Source: CAYVUB01 sp964454675 (GTDB lineage Bacteria; Bacteroidota; Bacteroidia; Flavobacteriales; Flavobacteriaceae). Taken from it: a stretch of DNA of 64,000 nt. Of this stretch, positions 51,659 through 60,462 are shown in pieces (the first letter of the stretch is position 1; each line of letters opens with the position of its first letter). Both the position numbers and the translations under genes were made by a program. Below the pieces are notes generated by a model, which was not told where the DNA came from, did no database searches, and saw nothing but the letters and a program-made list of their open reading frames with translations. The stretch spans positions 1 to 64,000 of the forward strand of contig CAYVUB010000008.1 of the NCBI GenBank assembly GCA_964454675.1, read 5' to 3'.

Positions 51659-53002
51659 ATGTCCACATCATCGCTCAACGCCATTTCACCGATTGATGGC
51701 CGCTACAGAAACAATGTCAATGAACTGGCTGCCTTTTTTTCAGAAGAAGCCTTAATAAAATACCGTGTACTTGTTGAGATTGAATACTTTATAGCTTTAT
51801 GCGAATTGCCTTTGCCGCAGCTTACGGGTGTTAACCCTGAACGTTTTGACGATTTGAGAGCCATTTATCAAAATTTTTCTACTGAAAATGCTCTGGCTGT
51901 CAAAACCATCGAAAAAGTCACCAACCACGATGTAAAAGCTGTTGAATATTTTATCAAAGAGCAATTTGATGCTTTAGGACTATCGGCTTACAAAGAGTTT
52001 ATCCATTTCGGGCTTACTTCGCAAGACATCAACAATACCGCTATACCGCTGAGTATTAAAGATGCTATGAACGAGGTATATGTTCCGGAATATTTCGGTT
52101 TATTAAAAAAACTGAAAGAACTCGCTCAAGAATGGGCACATATCCCAATGCTGGCAAGAACACATGGGCAGCCGGCATCGCCTACCCGATTAGGAAAAGA
52201 AATCAGCGTGTTTGTGGTAAGGCTCGAAGAGCAGTTTAACCTGCTGAACGATGTGCCGAGTGCGGCAAAATTTGGCGGTGCTACAGGAAATTTCAACGCA
52301 CATAAAGTTGCATATCCTGATATTGACTGGAAAGATTTTGGCGGTCGGTTTGTTCAGGAAAAGTTAGGATTGCACCACTCGTTTCCTACCACGCAAATTG
52401 AACATTACGATCATCTGGCGGCTTTGTTTGACGGCTTAAAACGTATCAATACCATACTAATTGATTTGGACAGAGATATCTGGACATACGTATCGATGGA
52501 TTATTTTAAACAAAAAATAAAAGCCGGCGAAGTAGGCAGCAGCGCTATGCCGCACAAAGTGAATCCTATTGATTTTGAAAACAGCGAAGGTAATCTGGGA
52601 CTGGCAAACGCTATATTTGAGCATTTATCGGCAAAACTTCCTGTGTCGAGATTGCAGCGCGATTTGACCGATAGTACGGTATTGCGAAATGTAGGTGTTC
52701 CTTTTGGGCATACATTGATAGGATTTAAATCGGCAGTAAAAGGACTGAACAAATTACTGCTTAACGAAGTAAAATTTGCCGAAGATTTGGAAAATAACTG
52801 GGCGGTAGTTGCCGAAGCCATACAGACTATTTTGCGTCGTGAAGGCTATAAAAATCCTTACGAAGCCTTAAAAGGTTTGACCAGAACCAACGAAGCGATA
52901 ACCCAAAAATCTATTGCCGGTTTTATTGAAACTCTTGAAGTTTCTGATGCTGTTAAGACAGAATTGAAACAGATTACACCAAGCAATTATACAGGTATAT
53001 GA
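51659..53002 (+). CDS. purB: Adenylosuccinate lyase
   Basis: A 447-residue member of the fumarase/aspartase superfamily; it acts twice in purine synthesis, on SAICAR and adenylosuccinate. Signature GSSAMPHKVNPIDFENSEGN is intact (catalytic Ser loop), as are FIHFGLTSQDINNT and ARTHGQPASPTRLGKE with the catalytic His. It has the usual length. A small membrane-protein gene overlaps its stop by 4 bp. Confidence 0.96.
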   Translation: MSTSSLNAISPIDGRYRNNVNELAAFFSEEALIKYRVLVEIEYFIALCELPLPQLTGVNPERFDDLRAIYQNFSTENALAVKTIEKVTNHDVKAVEYFIKEQFDALGLSAYKEFIHFGLTSQDINNTAIPLSIKDAMNEVYVPEYFGLLKKLKELAQEWAHIPMLARTHGQPASPTRLGKEISVFVVRLEEQFNLLNDVPSAAKFGGATGNFNAHKVAYPDIDWKDFGGRFVQEKLGLHHSFPTTQIEHYDHLAALFDGLKRINTILIDLDRDIWTYVSMDYFKQKIKAGEVGSSAMPHKVNPIDFENSEGNLGLANAIFEHLSAKLPVSRLQRDLTDSTVLRNVGVPFGHTLIGFKSAVKGLNKLLLNEVKFAEDLENNWAVVAEAIQTILRREGYKNPYEALKGLTRTNEAITQKSIAGFIETLEVSDAVKTELKQITPSNYTGI

Positions 53003-53211
53003 CTTTTAGTAAAAATACCATAGCACTTACCGTTACAGGCATTATTGCCATAGGATTTTTTGTTGCCGGCCTTTTTAATGTGCTTGATTATTTTATTGTA
53101 AAACTGCTGTTGTTTGCCGGATTTGCTATGCTGATGATATATGTGGTTTATATCGTAGTCAAGCAATATAACGAAACTAAAAATCACCCGAACCAAGAAA
53201 GCAGCGAGTGA
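52999..53211 (+). CDS. Small two-helix membrane protein
   Basis: A 70-residue protein. Two membrane helices (about 8-27 and 30-52) and a charged tail (KQYNETKNHPNQESSE). The ATG overlaps the purB stop (ATGA), implying translational coupling. Unknown function. AAAATCAC/GTGATTTT at its end (53180-53215) could form a weak terminator. Confidence 0.7.
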   Translation: MTFSKNTIALTVTGIIAIGFFVAGLFNVLDYFIVKLLLFAGFAMLMIYVVYIVVKQYNETKNHPNQESSE

Positions 53212-53239
53212 TTTTATGTATTAGGATTTAGTCCTCTTA

Positions 53240-53788
53240 TTACTTAAAAAACTTTATAAATTCGTTTACTTTGGCTTCTTCAATATCGGCTTTATCCAAT
53301 GCCGATACCAGATTCATTATTTTCACAGGATTCATCTCATCACCCAAAATTCTTACTACCGCAAAACCTTTATCATCAGAATTTCCGAATAAAATAAACT
53401 CATCGATATCATCATCACTATCACCCAAAATTTTGATTACAAATCTGCCGTCAACATCATTTCCACCACGCATCAGCTCTTCGTACTTTTCTTCTTTGAG
53501 GATGGTTTTAACTTTTTCTAACTCTACGTCGTATTCTGCCTTATTTTCAGGTGATAGTCTGTACGCAAGCATGTTAAGTTTTTTGATAGATTTGTATGCT
53601 TCTTTCTGTTCGTCTGTTAATGCATTTTTATCTATGTTTAAAACACTAACCGGCATATCTACCGCCAAAAAACCGGGTTTTTCCTGATTATCTACAAAAT
53701 AGCTCTGCAATGATGCACTCTGATTGCAACTATATACCGTTGCAACCAGAATGATTAAGTATGCTATATTTTTTACTGCCGTTACCAT
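53240..53788 (-). CDS. DUF4252 lipoprotein
   Basis: A 182-residue protein with a signal and lipobox VATVYSC (Cys about 21). The body matches DUF4252 (LRGGNDVDGRFVIKILGDSDDDIDEFILFGNSDDKGFAVVRILGD). It is last in the operon sigma factor, anti-sigma-like protein, DUF4252, DUF4252. Function is unknown; the association with ECF sigma factors in this phylum suggests an envelope-stress role. Confidence 0.85.
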   Translation of the reverse strand: MVTAVKNIAYLIILVATVYSCNQSASLQSYFVDNQEKPGFLAVDMPVSVLNIDKNALTDEQKEAYKSIKKLNMLAYRLSPENKAEYDVELEKVKTILKEEKYEELMRGGNDVDGRFVIKILGDSDDDIDEFILFGNSDDKGFAVVRILGDEMNPVKIMNLVSALDKADIEEAKVNEFIKFFK

Positions 53789-53794
53789 AATACC

Positions 53795-54421
53795 TTATTG
53801 TTTTTTTCCTTTTCCGGCTTTTTCAAGCTGTTCGCCTCCGGGAATATTCATTTTATTGGTAAGTTTTGAGATTTGTCTTAGGTCAATATCACCAACTATA
53901 GATACTAATACGGTTTCTATTTCGCGCTTTTCACCGTTCACTTTCACGTTGGCATTTTTGGTAACTTCTTTCAATCCTGTAATGTGCATCAACAATTCTT
54001 TAACGTGGTTTTCATCTTTACCCGATTTTACAAAGAATTTCACGTTTTTATCGCCGTCTTTAAACCGCATTAATTCTTCAAGTTTTGAGCTTGCTATGTG
54101 TTTTTCTATATCGACCGATAAACTTGATGAAATAGCGTTGTCACCTGTAGCCAAGAACTTTAGGCTTTCAATCTTTTTTGTCATGTCTAAAATTGCTTGC
54201 GCTTCCGGATCATCTGCTTCGACATTCATACTTGCCAGCATATTGAACATTTTTTGGTTGACAACACCTGAGGTAACGCCTCTTAAATCTTCATATTTTG
54301 AAAAAAAGCTCTGCCCAATTGTAGTTAATGGCACTAAAACAATTGCTGTTAAAATTATTAGTTTTTTACTCACCGAACTTATTTTGCTTGTGTGTTCGTG
54401 AAAATTTTTTGAATTTTTCAT
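53795..54421 (-). CDS. DUF4252 secreted protein
   Basis: A 208-residue protein with an N-terminal hydrophobic segment (LIILTAIVLVPLTTIG), no lipobox Cys. DUF4252 pattern LEELMRFKDGDKNVKFFVKSGKDENHVKELLMHI and VETVLVSIVGDIDLRQISKL. It lies 6 bp upstream of its paralogue (53240-53788), so the pair probably arose by duplication and may act together. Confidence 0.85.
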   Translation of the reverse strand: MKNSKNFHEHTSKISSVSKKLIILTAIVLVPLTTIGQSFFSKYEDLRGVTSGVVNQKMFNMLASMNVEADDPEAQAILDMTKKIESLKFLATGDNAISSSLSVDIEKHIASSKLEELMRFKDGDKNVKFFVKSGKDENHVKELLMHITGLKEVTKNANVKVNGEKREIETVLVSIVGDIDLRQISKLTNKMNIPGGEQLEKAGKGKKQ

Positions 54422-54499
54422 GATTTCTGTTTGTTTATTATTTATTGTTTGTTGTTTATTATTTGTAGGTTATAGTTACTCACTCATAACTCTTAACTC

Positions 54500-54988
54500 T
54501 TAATTCTTAATTATTTTCTCGGTTGTTTTTGAAAATTCATTGATGTATTTTACATTTCCGGCGCCTTCGTTTAAATTTTCGGATACCAGATTTAAAACGT
54601 CCATGGTTTCTCTTCCTTTATTTAAGTGTGTTGATACCATACTTAATACATCCATGGTTTGGTTATAAGCCATTAGCTCTTCTTCGTTTAAATCATCAAT
54701 GCTACGTTTTTTGTCAAACTGTGTATATAATCCTGTCATTACAAGTATTGCGGCAGCCACAGACAGCCATTTGTACAATGTGTATGATTTTTTTACGGGT
54801 ACGATAACTGCTTTGTCAAACTGCTCCTGCTTGGTTTGCGCAAAGTATTGAAACATGCTTTTGTAAACTTCCAGATGCGGCGCCACATTATCCTGAGCAA
54901 AATAAGCTTTTAGTTGCTGCTCTTCATGAAGCGTGGTTTGGGCATTTTCATACTTTTCCAGCAGTTGTTCTATATTATCTGGTGCCAT
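54500..54988 (-). CDS. Putative membrane anti-sigma factor
   Basis: A 162-residue protein: a cytoplasmic helical N-terminus of about 70 residues (IEQLLEKYENAQTTLHEEQQLKAYF), one membrane helix (WLSVAAAILVMTGLYTQF) and a periplasmic tail. Such a layout directly after an ECF sigma factor is that of an anti-sigma factor. It overlaps the sigma gene by 14 bp. No zinc HxxxCxxC motif. Confidence 0.75.
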   Translation of the reverse strand: MAPDNIEQLLEKYENAQTTLHEEQQLKAYFAQDNVAPHLEVYKSMFQYFAQTKQEQFDKAVIVPVKKSYTLYKWLSVAAAILVMTGLYTQFDKKRSIDDLNEEELMAYNQTMDVLSMVSTHLNKGRETMDVLNLVSENLNEGAGNVKYINEFSKTTEKIIKN

Positions 54989-55481
54989 AGTTATGTGTTT
55001 GCGTTAATTGTTCTCTTAATGTTTTTCTGGCTCTTGATAAAGCTACCCTTATGGCTGTTTCATTCATATCGAGCATTTGGGCTATTTCTTCAAATTCGTA
55101 TTGTTCAATATCTCTGAGCTGTATGATTATTTTTTGCTGTTCGGGCAATTGCTCTATCATTTTTGAAAGCCATTGCATACTGTCGTTCAATTCTGTTTGC
55201 TTTTGTACCGATGTGCTATCTTGATAATTGCTGTGAACGATTTTCAAATTCTGTGCCTGTTTTGATTTTAACCTGTCCAGACTGTAATTTTTGGTCATCG
55301 TCATCGCAAAAGCTTCTACATTTTTGTACCCGGCAATTTGCTGTTTGTTATTCCATAATTTCAATAAAACCTCCTGCGTGGCATCTTCGGCTTCTTCATT
55401 GGAAACCAGAAGGCGTTTTGCAAGCCGATAGACTTTATCCTTAAAAGGCATCACCAATTTTACAAAATCAGTTTGTGTCAT
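54975..55481 (-). CDS. ECF RNA polymerase sigma factor
   Basis: A 168-residue sigma-70 family protein. Region 2 covers about 10-75 (KDKVYRLAKRLLVSNEEAEDATQEVLLKLW), region 4 about 105-160 (LPEQQKIIIQLRDIEQYEFEEIAQMLDMNETAIRVALSRARK). First gene of a four-gene operon with an anti-sigma-like protein and two DUF4252 proteins. Probably autoregulated. Confidence 0.92.
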   Translation of the reverse strand: MTQTDFVKLVMPFKDKVYRLAKRLLVSNEEAEDATQEVLLKLWNNKQQIAGYKNVEAFAMTMTKNYSLDRLKSKQAQNLKIVHSNYQDSTSVQKQTELNDSMQWLSKMIEQLPEQQKIIIQLRDIEQYEFEEIAQMLDMNETAIRVALSRARKTLREQLTQTHNYGTR

Positions 55482-55640
55482 TATGATTGGTTTTGTTTTA
55501 AAAACAGCTTTGTTATCCCTGTTTGCTATTACGACGAAGCTGTTTCAATTTTGTTACAAAAAATTTTTAGTTTACAATATTCTGAGTAAATTTAGTGTTT
55601 ATATAGCGACTTCCTTTTGCTAAAACGAAAAAGAAAAATT

Positions 55641-57077
55641 ATGAATAAAATAAGACTCACTCTGTTAACCGTGCTTGTTTTGGGCTTAAACACCTCATGC
55701 TTTGAAGACATGGATGACAACGCCATTGCAACGGTTGCTATTAATGATTTTGTATGGAAAGCCATGAATGCGGTGTATTTGTACAAAGCCGAAATACCCG
55801 ATTTGGCAAACGACCGTTTTCTTTCAAATGAAGATTACAACTCATATCTTAATAGTTTTTCAACTCCCGAAGAGTTGTTTGAAAGTGTTATTTATAACAG
55901 GGACGTTGTGGATAGATTCAGCAGAATTAGAAGTAATTACTATGAACTTGAACAACAATTGAATGGCGTTTTCACAACCAATGGTTTAGAAATTAATTTG
56001 TATTATGTTCCTAATAGTAATACCAATATCTTTGGCGCTATAAGATTGGTGCTAAACGATAGTCCTGCAAGTAATCTTGGTTTACAACGCGGGCAGTTTT
56101 TTAATGCTGTTAATGGCACTACTTTAACGGTTGATAATTATGAGAATTTATTGACTCAGGATAGCTACACGCTTCATTTTGCTACATATAATGATAATGG
56201 CACACCGGATGATACATCTGATGACAGTATAAATTCTACATCAGACACAGCGTCATTAACCAAAGTGGCTTACACCGAAAATCCTGTATATATGACCAAA
56301 ATCATTGAAGTTGACGGGCAAAATGTAGGCTACTTAATGTATAATAGCTTTAATAGTAACTACCATACGCAGCTCAATAATGCTTTTGCAACCTTTCAAG
56401 CCAATAATGTACAGCATTTGGTATTAGACCTGCGTTATAACGGTGGTGGAACAATTAGTACCGCTGTATTTTTAGGAAGTATGATTACCGGTCAGTTTAA
56501 CGGACAAATATTTTCAAAAACGATTTACAATGAAGATTTACAAGAGCTAAACACCAATTATAATTTTACAAACAGCTTAGGAAGCGGCGGTTCTTCCATT
56601 AACAGCTTATTTTTAAATAAAGTTTATGTTTTAACAACCGGAAACTCTGCATCGGCGAGTGAATTGGTCATCAACAGCCTTAAAGAGTATATTGATGTGG
56701 TTCAGGTAGGCGATTTTACAACGGGAAAAACGCAAGCCTCACGGATTGTTTACGATTCGCCCAATTTAGGACCAAACAATAAGAACCCTAATCATACGTA
56801 TGCTTTATTGCCTCTAATAGCAAACTCCATCAATGTTAATGATGAAGAAGTACCCGCAAATGGGCTGGCACCGCAAATCACTGTTGTAGAACAAGGCAGA
56901 AATTTAGGGACATTAGGTGAAGTTACCGAACCGCTGCTTGCGGCTGCTTTGGCAAATATTCAAGGTGGAGGAAGATTTGCTCAACCTGTTGATGAAAAAT
57001 CAAAACCAATTAAAAACAATATCGATAAAACAATTATTGATGGATTGATGTTTATTACTGATGATGATATTCAGTAA
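55641..57077 (+). CDS. S41 family C-terminal processing peptidase-like lipoprotein
   Basis: A 478-residue protein from ATG 55641 (MNKIRLTLLTVLVLGLNTSC, lipobox Cys 20). A PDZ-like region (SPASNLGLQRGQFFNAVNG, about 135) precedes the peptidase: LRYNGGGTISTA, then the Ser in TTGNSASASELV (about 338) and Lys in GDFTTGKTQAS (about 363). The Ser/Lys dyad is intact. Probably an outer-membrane or periplasmic protease. Divergent from the sigma operon; strong terminator at 57103. Confidence 0.9.
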   Translation: MNKIRLTLLTVLVLGLNTSCFEDMDDNAIATVAINDFVWKAMNAVYLYKAEIPDLANDRFLSNEDYNSYLNSFSTPEELFESVIYNRDVVDRFSRIRSNYYELEQQLNGVFTTNGLEINLYYVPNSNTNIFGAIRLVLNDSPASNLGLQRGQFFNAVNGTTLTVDNYENLLTQDSYTLHFATYNDNGTPDDTSDDSINSTSDTASLTKVAYTENPVYMTKIIEVDGQNVGYLMYNSFNSNYHTQLNNAFATFQANNVQHLVLDLRYNGGGTISTAVFLGSMITGQFNGQIFSKTIYNEDLQELNTNYNFTNSLGSGGSSINSLFLNKVYVLTTGNSASASELVINSLKEYIDVVQVGDFTTGKTQASRIVYDSPNLGPNNKNPNHTYALLPLIANSINVNDEEVPANGLAPQITVVEQGRNLGTLGEVTEPLLAAALANIQGGGRFAQPVDEKSKPIKNNIDKTIIDGLMFITDDDIQ

Positions 57078-57102
57078 TTTATCTTAACATCTTAATCAAA
57101 AA

Positions 57103-57140
57103 CCGCCGTTACATTTATTTTTGTAACAGCGGCTTTTTTT
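57103..57140 (+). terminator. Rho-independent terminator after the S41 peptidase gene
   Basis: Stem GCCGTTACA/TGTAACAGCGGC with an A-T-rich loop, followed by seven T. It may also serve the convergent propeller gene. Confidence 0.85.
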
Positions 57141-57168
57141 GTAGATTAAGATATGGTTACTATATTCC

Positions 57169-58236
57169 TTAATTAAAATACACTTTTGATGCAGCCTGTG
57201 GTGCTTCAAATGTTGCTATTTCAGAATTTGAACTCAAACTATATACATACAGCGTGCTCAAACTTGAAAAACTTGCATCACAAACAAACAACCTGTTATC
57301 CTTTACCGACAATCCGTAAGCGAATGAAGCCGTTAATGTAATAATTGGTGTTGACGGCAATGTAGTGGCATTGTCTGCCATTGCATAAACCGCATTGTTA
57401 TTAACATAATATAGTTTACCTCCATCATAAGCCATTAACCCAACATAAGAACCTTCAAGACTTATTGATGAAATAACAGCATTTGTTGAGGTATTAATTT
57501 TGGTAATCGCTCCGGGTGTAGTTCCTATAAAATTCCATTCATCGTCATACAAGGTAGCACCTTCAGACAAAACCACCAATTGACCTAAACTATTGATAAG
57601 CATTTCATTAGGATTATCGGCAACTTCAATAGTTGTGACATTTTGAGTAGCAATATCAATCACAGATATAATATTGTTTGATGAATAACCGCCTTTATGA
57701 GAAACAAATACTTTACCATCCTCAACCAAAACCTGCTCCGGACCTTCTCCAACAGAAATTGTGCTTTCTACTGTGTTGGTTGCTAAATTTACAACAGCAA
57801 TAAAATCATCTGATGCATCAAAAGGATCGCCCCAATTGCTCACGTAACCTTTACCATTTTCAAAATCAATATATCTCGGAAGTGCCAAACCTGATGCTAT
57901 AGTTGCCTTTTTTTCAAACGTATATCTGTTAACAACCGTTATCGTATTGGTATTATCCACAACGATATAAGCGTTATTGTCTTCAAACCCTATAGATTGT
58001 AAATAGTTGCCAAGCTGTTCTCCATTTACATTGAAATAAATATCGCTTTCAGAAGTGCTCAAATCATTTGAAATATATGATACAGAACCCGGTAATCCCG
58101 AACCTTCGCCTGTTATCAAAATACCATTTTCATAATCACCCAAAGGCACATCATTAAAATCATCGTCATCGCTACATGACGTTACAAACAATCCTGCTAA
58201 CAGGAATACACTTAAAAATCTCAATAGGTTTTTCAT
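57169..58236 (-). CDS. Beta-propeller surface lipoprotein, BtuG-like
   Basis: A 355-residue lipoprotein (signal to Cys about 21; SCSDDDDF is a typical surface-export signal of the phylum). The rest is a repeated propeller of the YncE/DUF5074 type (AYIVVDNTNTITVVNRYTFEKKATI; DFIAVVNLATNTVESTISVGEGPEQVLVEDGK). It lies 3 bp after the btuB-like receptor and under the same cobalamin riboswitch. In Bacteroides, BtuG is a propeller that binds B12 on the receptor lid; the same role is inferred here from position and fold. Confidence 0.85.
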   Translation of the reverse strand: MKNLLRFLSVFLLAGLFVTSCSDDDDFNDVPLGDYENGILITGEGSGLPGSVSYISNDLSTSESDIYFNVNGEQLGNYLQSIGFEDNNAYIVVDNTNTITVVNRYTFEKKATIASGLALPRYIDFENGKGYVSNWGDPFDASDDFIAVVNLATNTVESTISVGEGPEQVLVEDGKVFVSHKGGYSSNNIISVIDIATQNVTTIEVADNPNEMLINSLGQLVVLSEGATLYDDEWNFIGTTPGAITKINTSTNAVISSISLEGSYVGLMAYDGGKLYYVNNNAVYAMADNATTLPSTPIITLTASFAYGLSVKDNRLFVCDASFSSLSTLYVYSLSSNSEIATFEAPQAASKVYFN

Positions 58237-58239
58237 AGT

Positions 58240-60066
58240 CTAAAAATTAAAGTTGATATAAAAATTATAGTTAATACCGGGCATGTAGCGGTTATCTACA
58301 CTCTGGTAATTTTCGTTTAAAATATTGCGTATCTGCGTACCGATTGTAAGCGGTTTCAAATAATATTCGACACCTATATTATTTACAAAGTAAGCATCCA
58401 AAACATATCTCGGGTTGTTGTCCGACAGCAAAAAAACCTCGCCGGCAAACACACTTTGCCAATACACAGACAACTGATTATACGCATACTGCAACGTTCC
58501 CGAAGCTTTATGATACGGTACATAGATAAGCTGTTTTTTGGTGTCTTGGTTTTCTGAAACCGTGTAGGCATAATTACCGTTTATTTCCAATTGATGTTTT
58601 CCAAATGTAGTTTTGTATGCCGCACGGGTTTCCAGTCCGTAAGTTTTAACTTTATCGGTATTTACAGGCCGCCATACCGAACCACCCGGAAGCCAGCGTA
58701 TCATATCGGTAATATCATTATAAAACCCAATCACCGATAGCGACATCTCTTTAAATTGTACAGAATTCCCAAGTTCTATCTGATAAGACGATTCTGGTTT
58801 TAAATCAAGATTACCGCTGCCTGCCCAATATAAATCGTTATAGGTAGGAATCCTGAAATTTCCCGAACCGTTAATATGTAAAATGTAGTTTGGGCTTACC
58901 GCATATTGAAACCCGAAGCTGAATAACAACGGACTTTCATAAGTATTGGTAATTTCTTTGCGTGCGGTAGCTTCGTACAATACATTTTTAAACCGGTGTT
59001 TAAACAAGGCACTAAAACCGGTAATGGTTCTGTCACTTTTGCCTATGCCCGACCCTTCGCCTGTGGTATGGTTAATATCGGCAACGGCTTCAAGATATGC
59101 ACCTTCAAAAACCCTGTATCCCAACTGATATTTACCCACAAATGTCTGCGCTTCGCCATAAGTAAAATGTTCACTGTTGATATTTGAAAAATACTTATAA
59201 CGTTCGGTAATATAAGCCACTTTTAAAGTTGACAGATACTTGCCGTACAAACCGTTCCATTCCAGCAATTGCCGTGTATTAAAATCTTGATATTTGGTTT
59301 TTGTTTCCGAAGGTAAAATCAACGAAAAATGCCGCTCGCCATCATAAACATTGCTGTAATAGTTAATCACATTTTTTGCGTTAATCTTATAACCCGCATT
59401 GATGGATGTGCCCACATTATAAAACTGCCCGTTACTGTTTTTCCTGTCGCTGTCCACATAATCATAATCATTATCTGAAAACACATAACCTGCCGATACA
59501 TTTACGCTCAACTTTTTGTTTGAATAGTGCCCGTTATAACTCAAATCGCCGGTATTAAAACTTCCGTACCTTGCTAAAACCTGATTTTCAAAACCTTGGT
59601 TAAACTCTGTACGGTTATCCAGATGAATCGTTCCGCCAATGGCACCACTGCCGTAAAGCACACTTCCACCACCACTTCTTACAGATATTTCATTAAAATT
59701 CCGGGTGTTAATCGTATTAAAATCTGTCTGGCCGTTAAACTGCGAATTAACATTAATACCATTCCATATTACTGCGGTTTGCTGTGCCGTTGTACCTCTG
59801 AATGCAGGCGACGACACCATGCCAAGACCGTTTTCTTTGAAATAAATAAGCGAATTAAAATTAAGCAGCTCTGTAAGAGACGAGGCATTGCGGCGTAGTG
59901 TACTATCTTTCAACACCGATACATGCTGCGTATTTGAAAAAATTTTCAAACTGCGGTCGGCTTTTACCACAATCTCTTCCAATTGCTGCACAGAATCGAC
60001 AAGCGTTTGTGCAAAAACAACGCTGCTACATATCAAAAAAGTTAAAACGACAAAAACTTGCTTCAT
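58240..60066 (-). CDS. btuB: TonB-dependent receptor, cobalamin (BtuB-like)
   Basis: A 608-residue outer-membrane receptor from ATG 60066 (MKQVFVVLTFLICSSVVFAQ). A TonB-box-like LEEIVVKA follows the signal. The plug domain (NASSLTELLN, FRGTTAQQTAVIWNGINVNS, GSGAIGGTIHL) spans to about 150; the rest is the 22-strand barrel, ending in NFYINFNF with terminal Phe. Control by the riboswitch directly upstream and co-transcription with a BtuG-like protein identify vitamin B12 or a corrinoid as substrate. Confidence 0.92.
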   Translation of the reverse strand: MKQVFVVLTFLICSSVVFAQTLVDSVQQLEEIVVKADRSLKIFSNTQHVSVLKDSTLRRNASSLTELLNFNSLIYFKENGLGMVSSPAFRGTTAQQTAVIWNGINVNSQFNGQTDFNTINTRNFNEISVRSGGGSVLYGSGAIGGTIHLDNRTEFNQGFENQVLARYGSFNTGDLSYNGHYSNKKLSVNVSAGYVFSDNDYDYVDSDRKNSNGQFYNVGTSINAGYKINAKNVINYYSNVYDGERHFSLILPSETKTKYQDFNTRQLLEWNGLYGKYLSTLKVAYITERYKYFSNINSEHFTYGEAQTFVGKYQLGYRVFEGAYLEAVADINHTTGEGSGIGKSDRTITGFSALFKHRFKNVLYEATARKEITNTYESPLLFSFGFQYAVSPNYILHINGSGNFRIPTYNDLYWAGSGNLDLKPESSYQIELGNSVQFKEMSLSVIGFYNDITDMIRWLPGGSVWRPVNTDKVKTYGLETRAAYKTTFGKHQLEINGNYAYTVSENQDTKKQLIYVPYHKASGTLQYAYNQLSVYWQSVFAGEVFLLSDNNPRYVLDAYFVNNIGVEYYLKPLTIGTQIRNILNENYQSVDNRYMPGINYNFYINFNF

Positions 60067-60114
60067 AGTCAAAAAAGCCTTTTACCCGAAAGCTTTAAGT
60101 ATTAATTATGAAAT

Positions 60115-60375
60115 CTGGCAGGTCTCCTGACTTGTTTTACGTTATCTGCCTTCCCATCAAAATAATGACAGTGGCATAAAGTCAATAACATCTCTATTGC
60201 AGAGATACCCAATCAAGTTGGGTATAAACTTACAGTTGCGGGAACAGTTCAAGATTTGATGATTTACGAAGTACGGTTTACGATTTTTGATTTGTAAATC
60301 GTAATTCTAAAATCGTACATCAACGCACTTGATTCCCTTTTAATCCTGTTGATAATATTTATCAACACAGAACCA
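60115..60375 (-). promoter_or_regulatory. Cobalamin (B12) riboswitch upstream of btuB, with an insertion of about 68 nt
   Basis: Minus-strand landmarks in order: TGTTGATAAATATTATCAACA (a self-complementary arm), AAAAGGGAATCAAGTG, GAACTGTTCCCGCAACTGT, GCCACTG, GATGGGAAGGC, and AAGTCAGGAGACCTGCC near the receptor start. These are the conserved blocks of the class. Between GTG and AAATCTTGAAC, where a few nucleotides are usual, lie about 68 nt (60258-60325) of TACGATTT-type repeat that can fold on itself. Binding of adenosylcobalamin should shut off btuB and the propeller gene. Confidence 0.93.
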
Positions 60376-60434
60376 AAATTCGAGTGTAAAGGTAAACATT
60401 TTGCTTCTACTTTCATTAAAAGTTTAAATAATAG

Positions 60435-60442
60435 TATTTTTG
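60435..60442 (+). promoter_or_regulatory. Candidate -7 box of the btuF-like gene
   Basis: TATTTTTG matches TAnnTTTG and lies 20 bp before the chosen TTG start at 60463. It lies downstream of the earlier ATG at 60349, which supports the later start. Confidence 0.5.
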
Positions 60443-60462
60443 AAAAATTAAACACCTCTATT

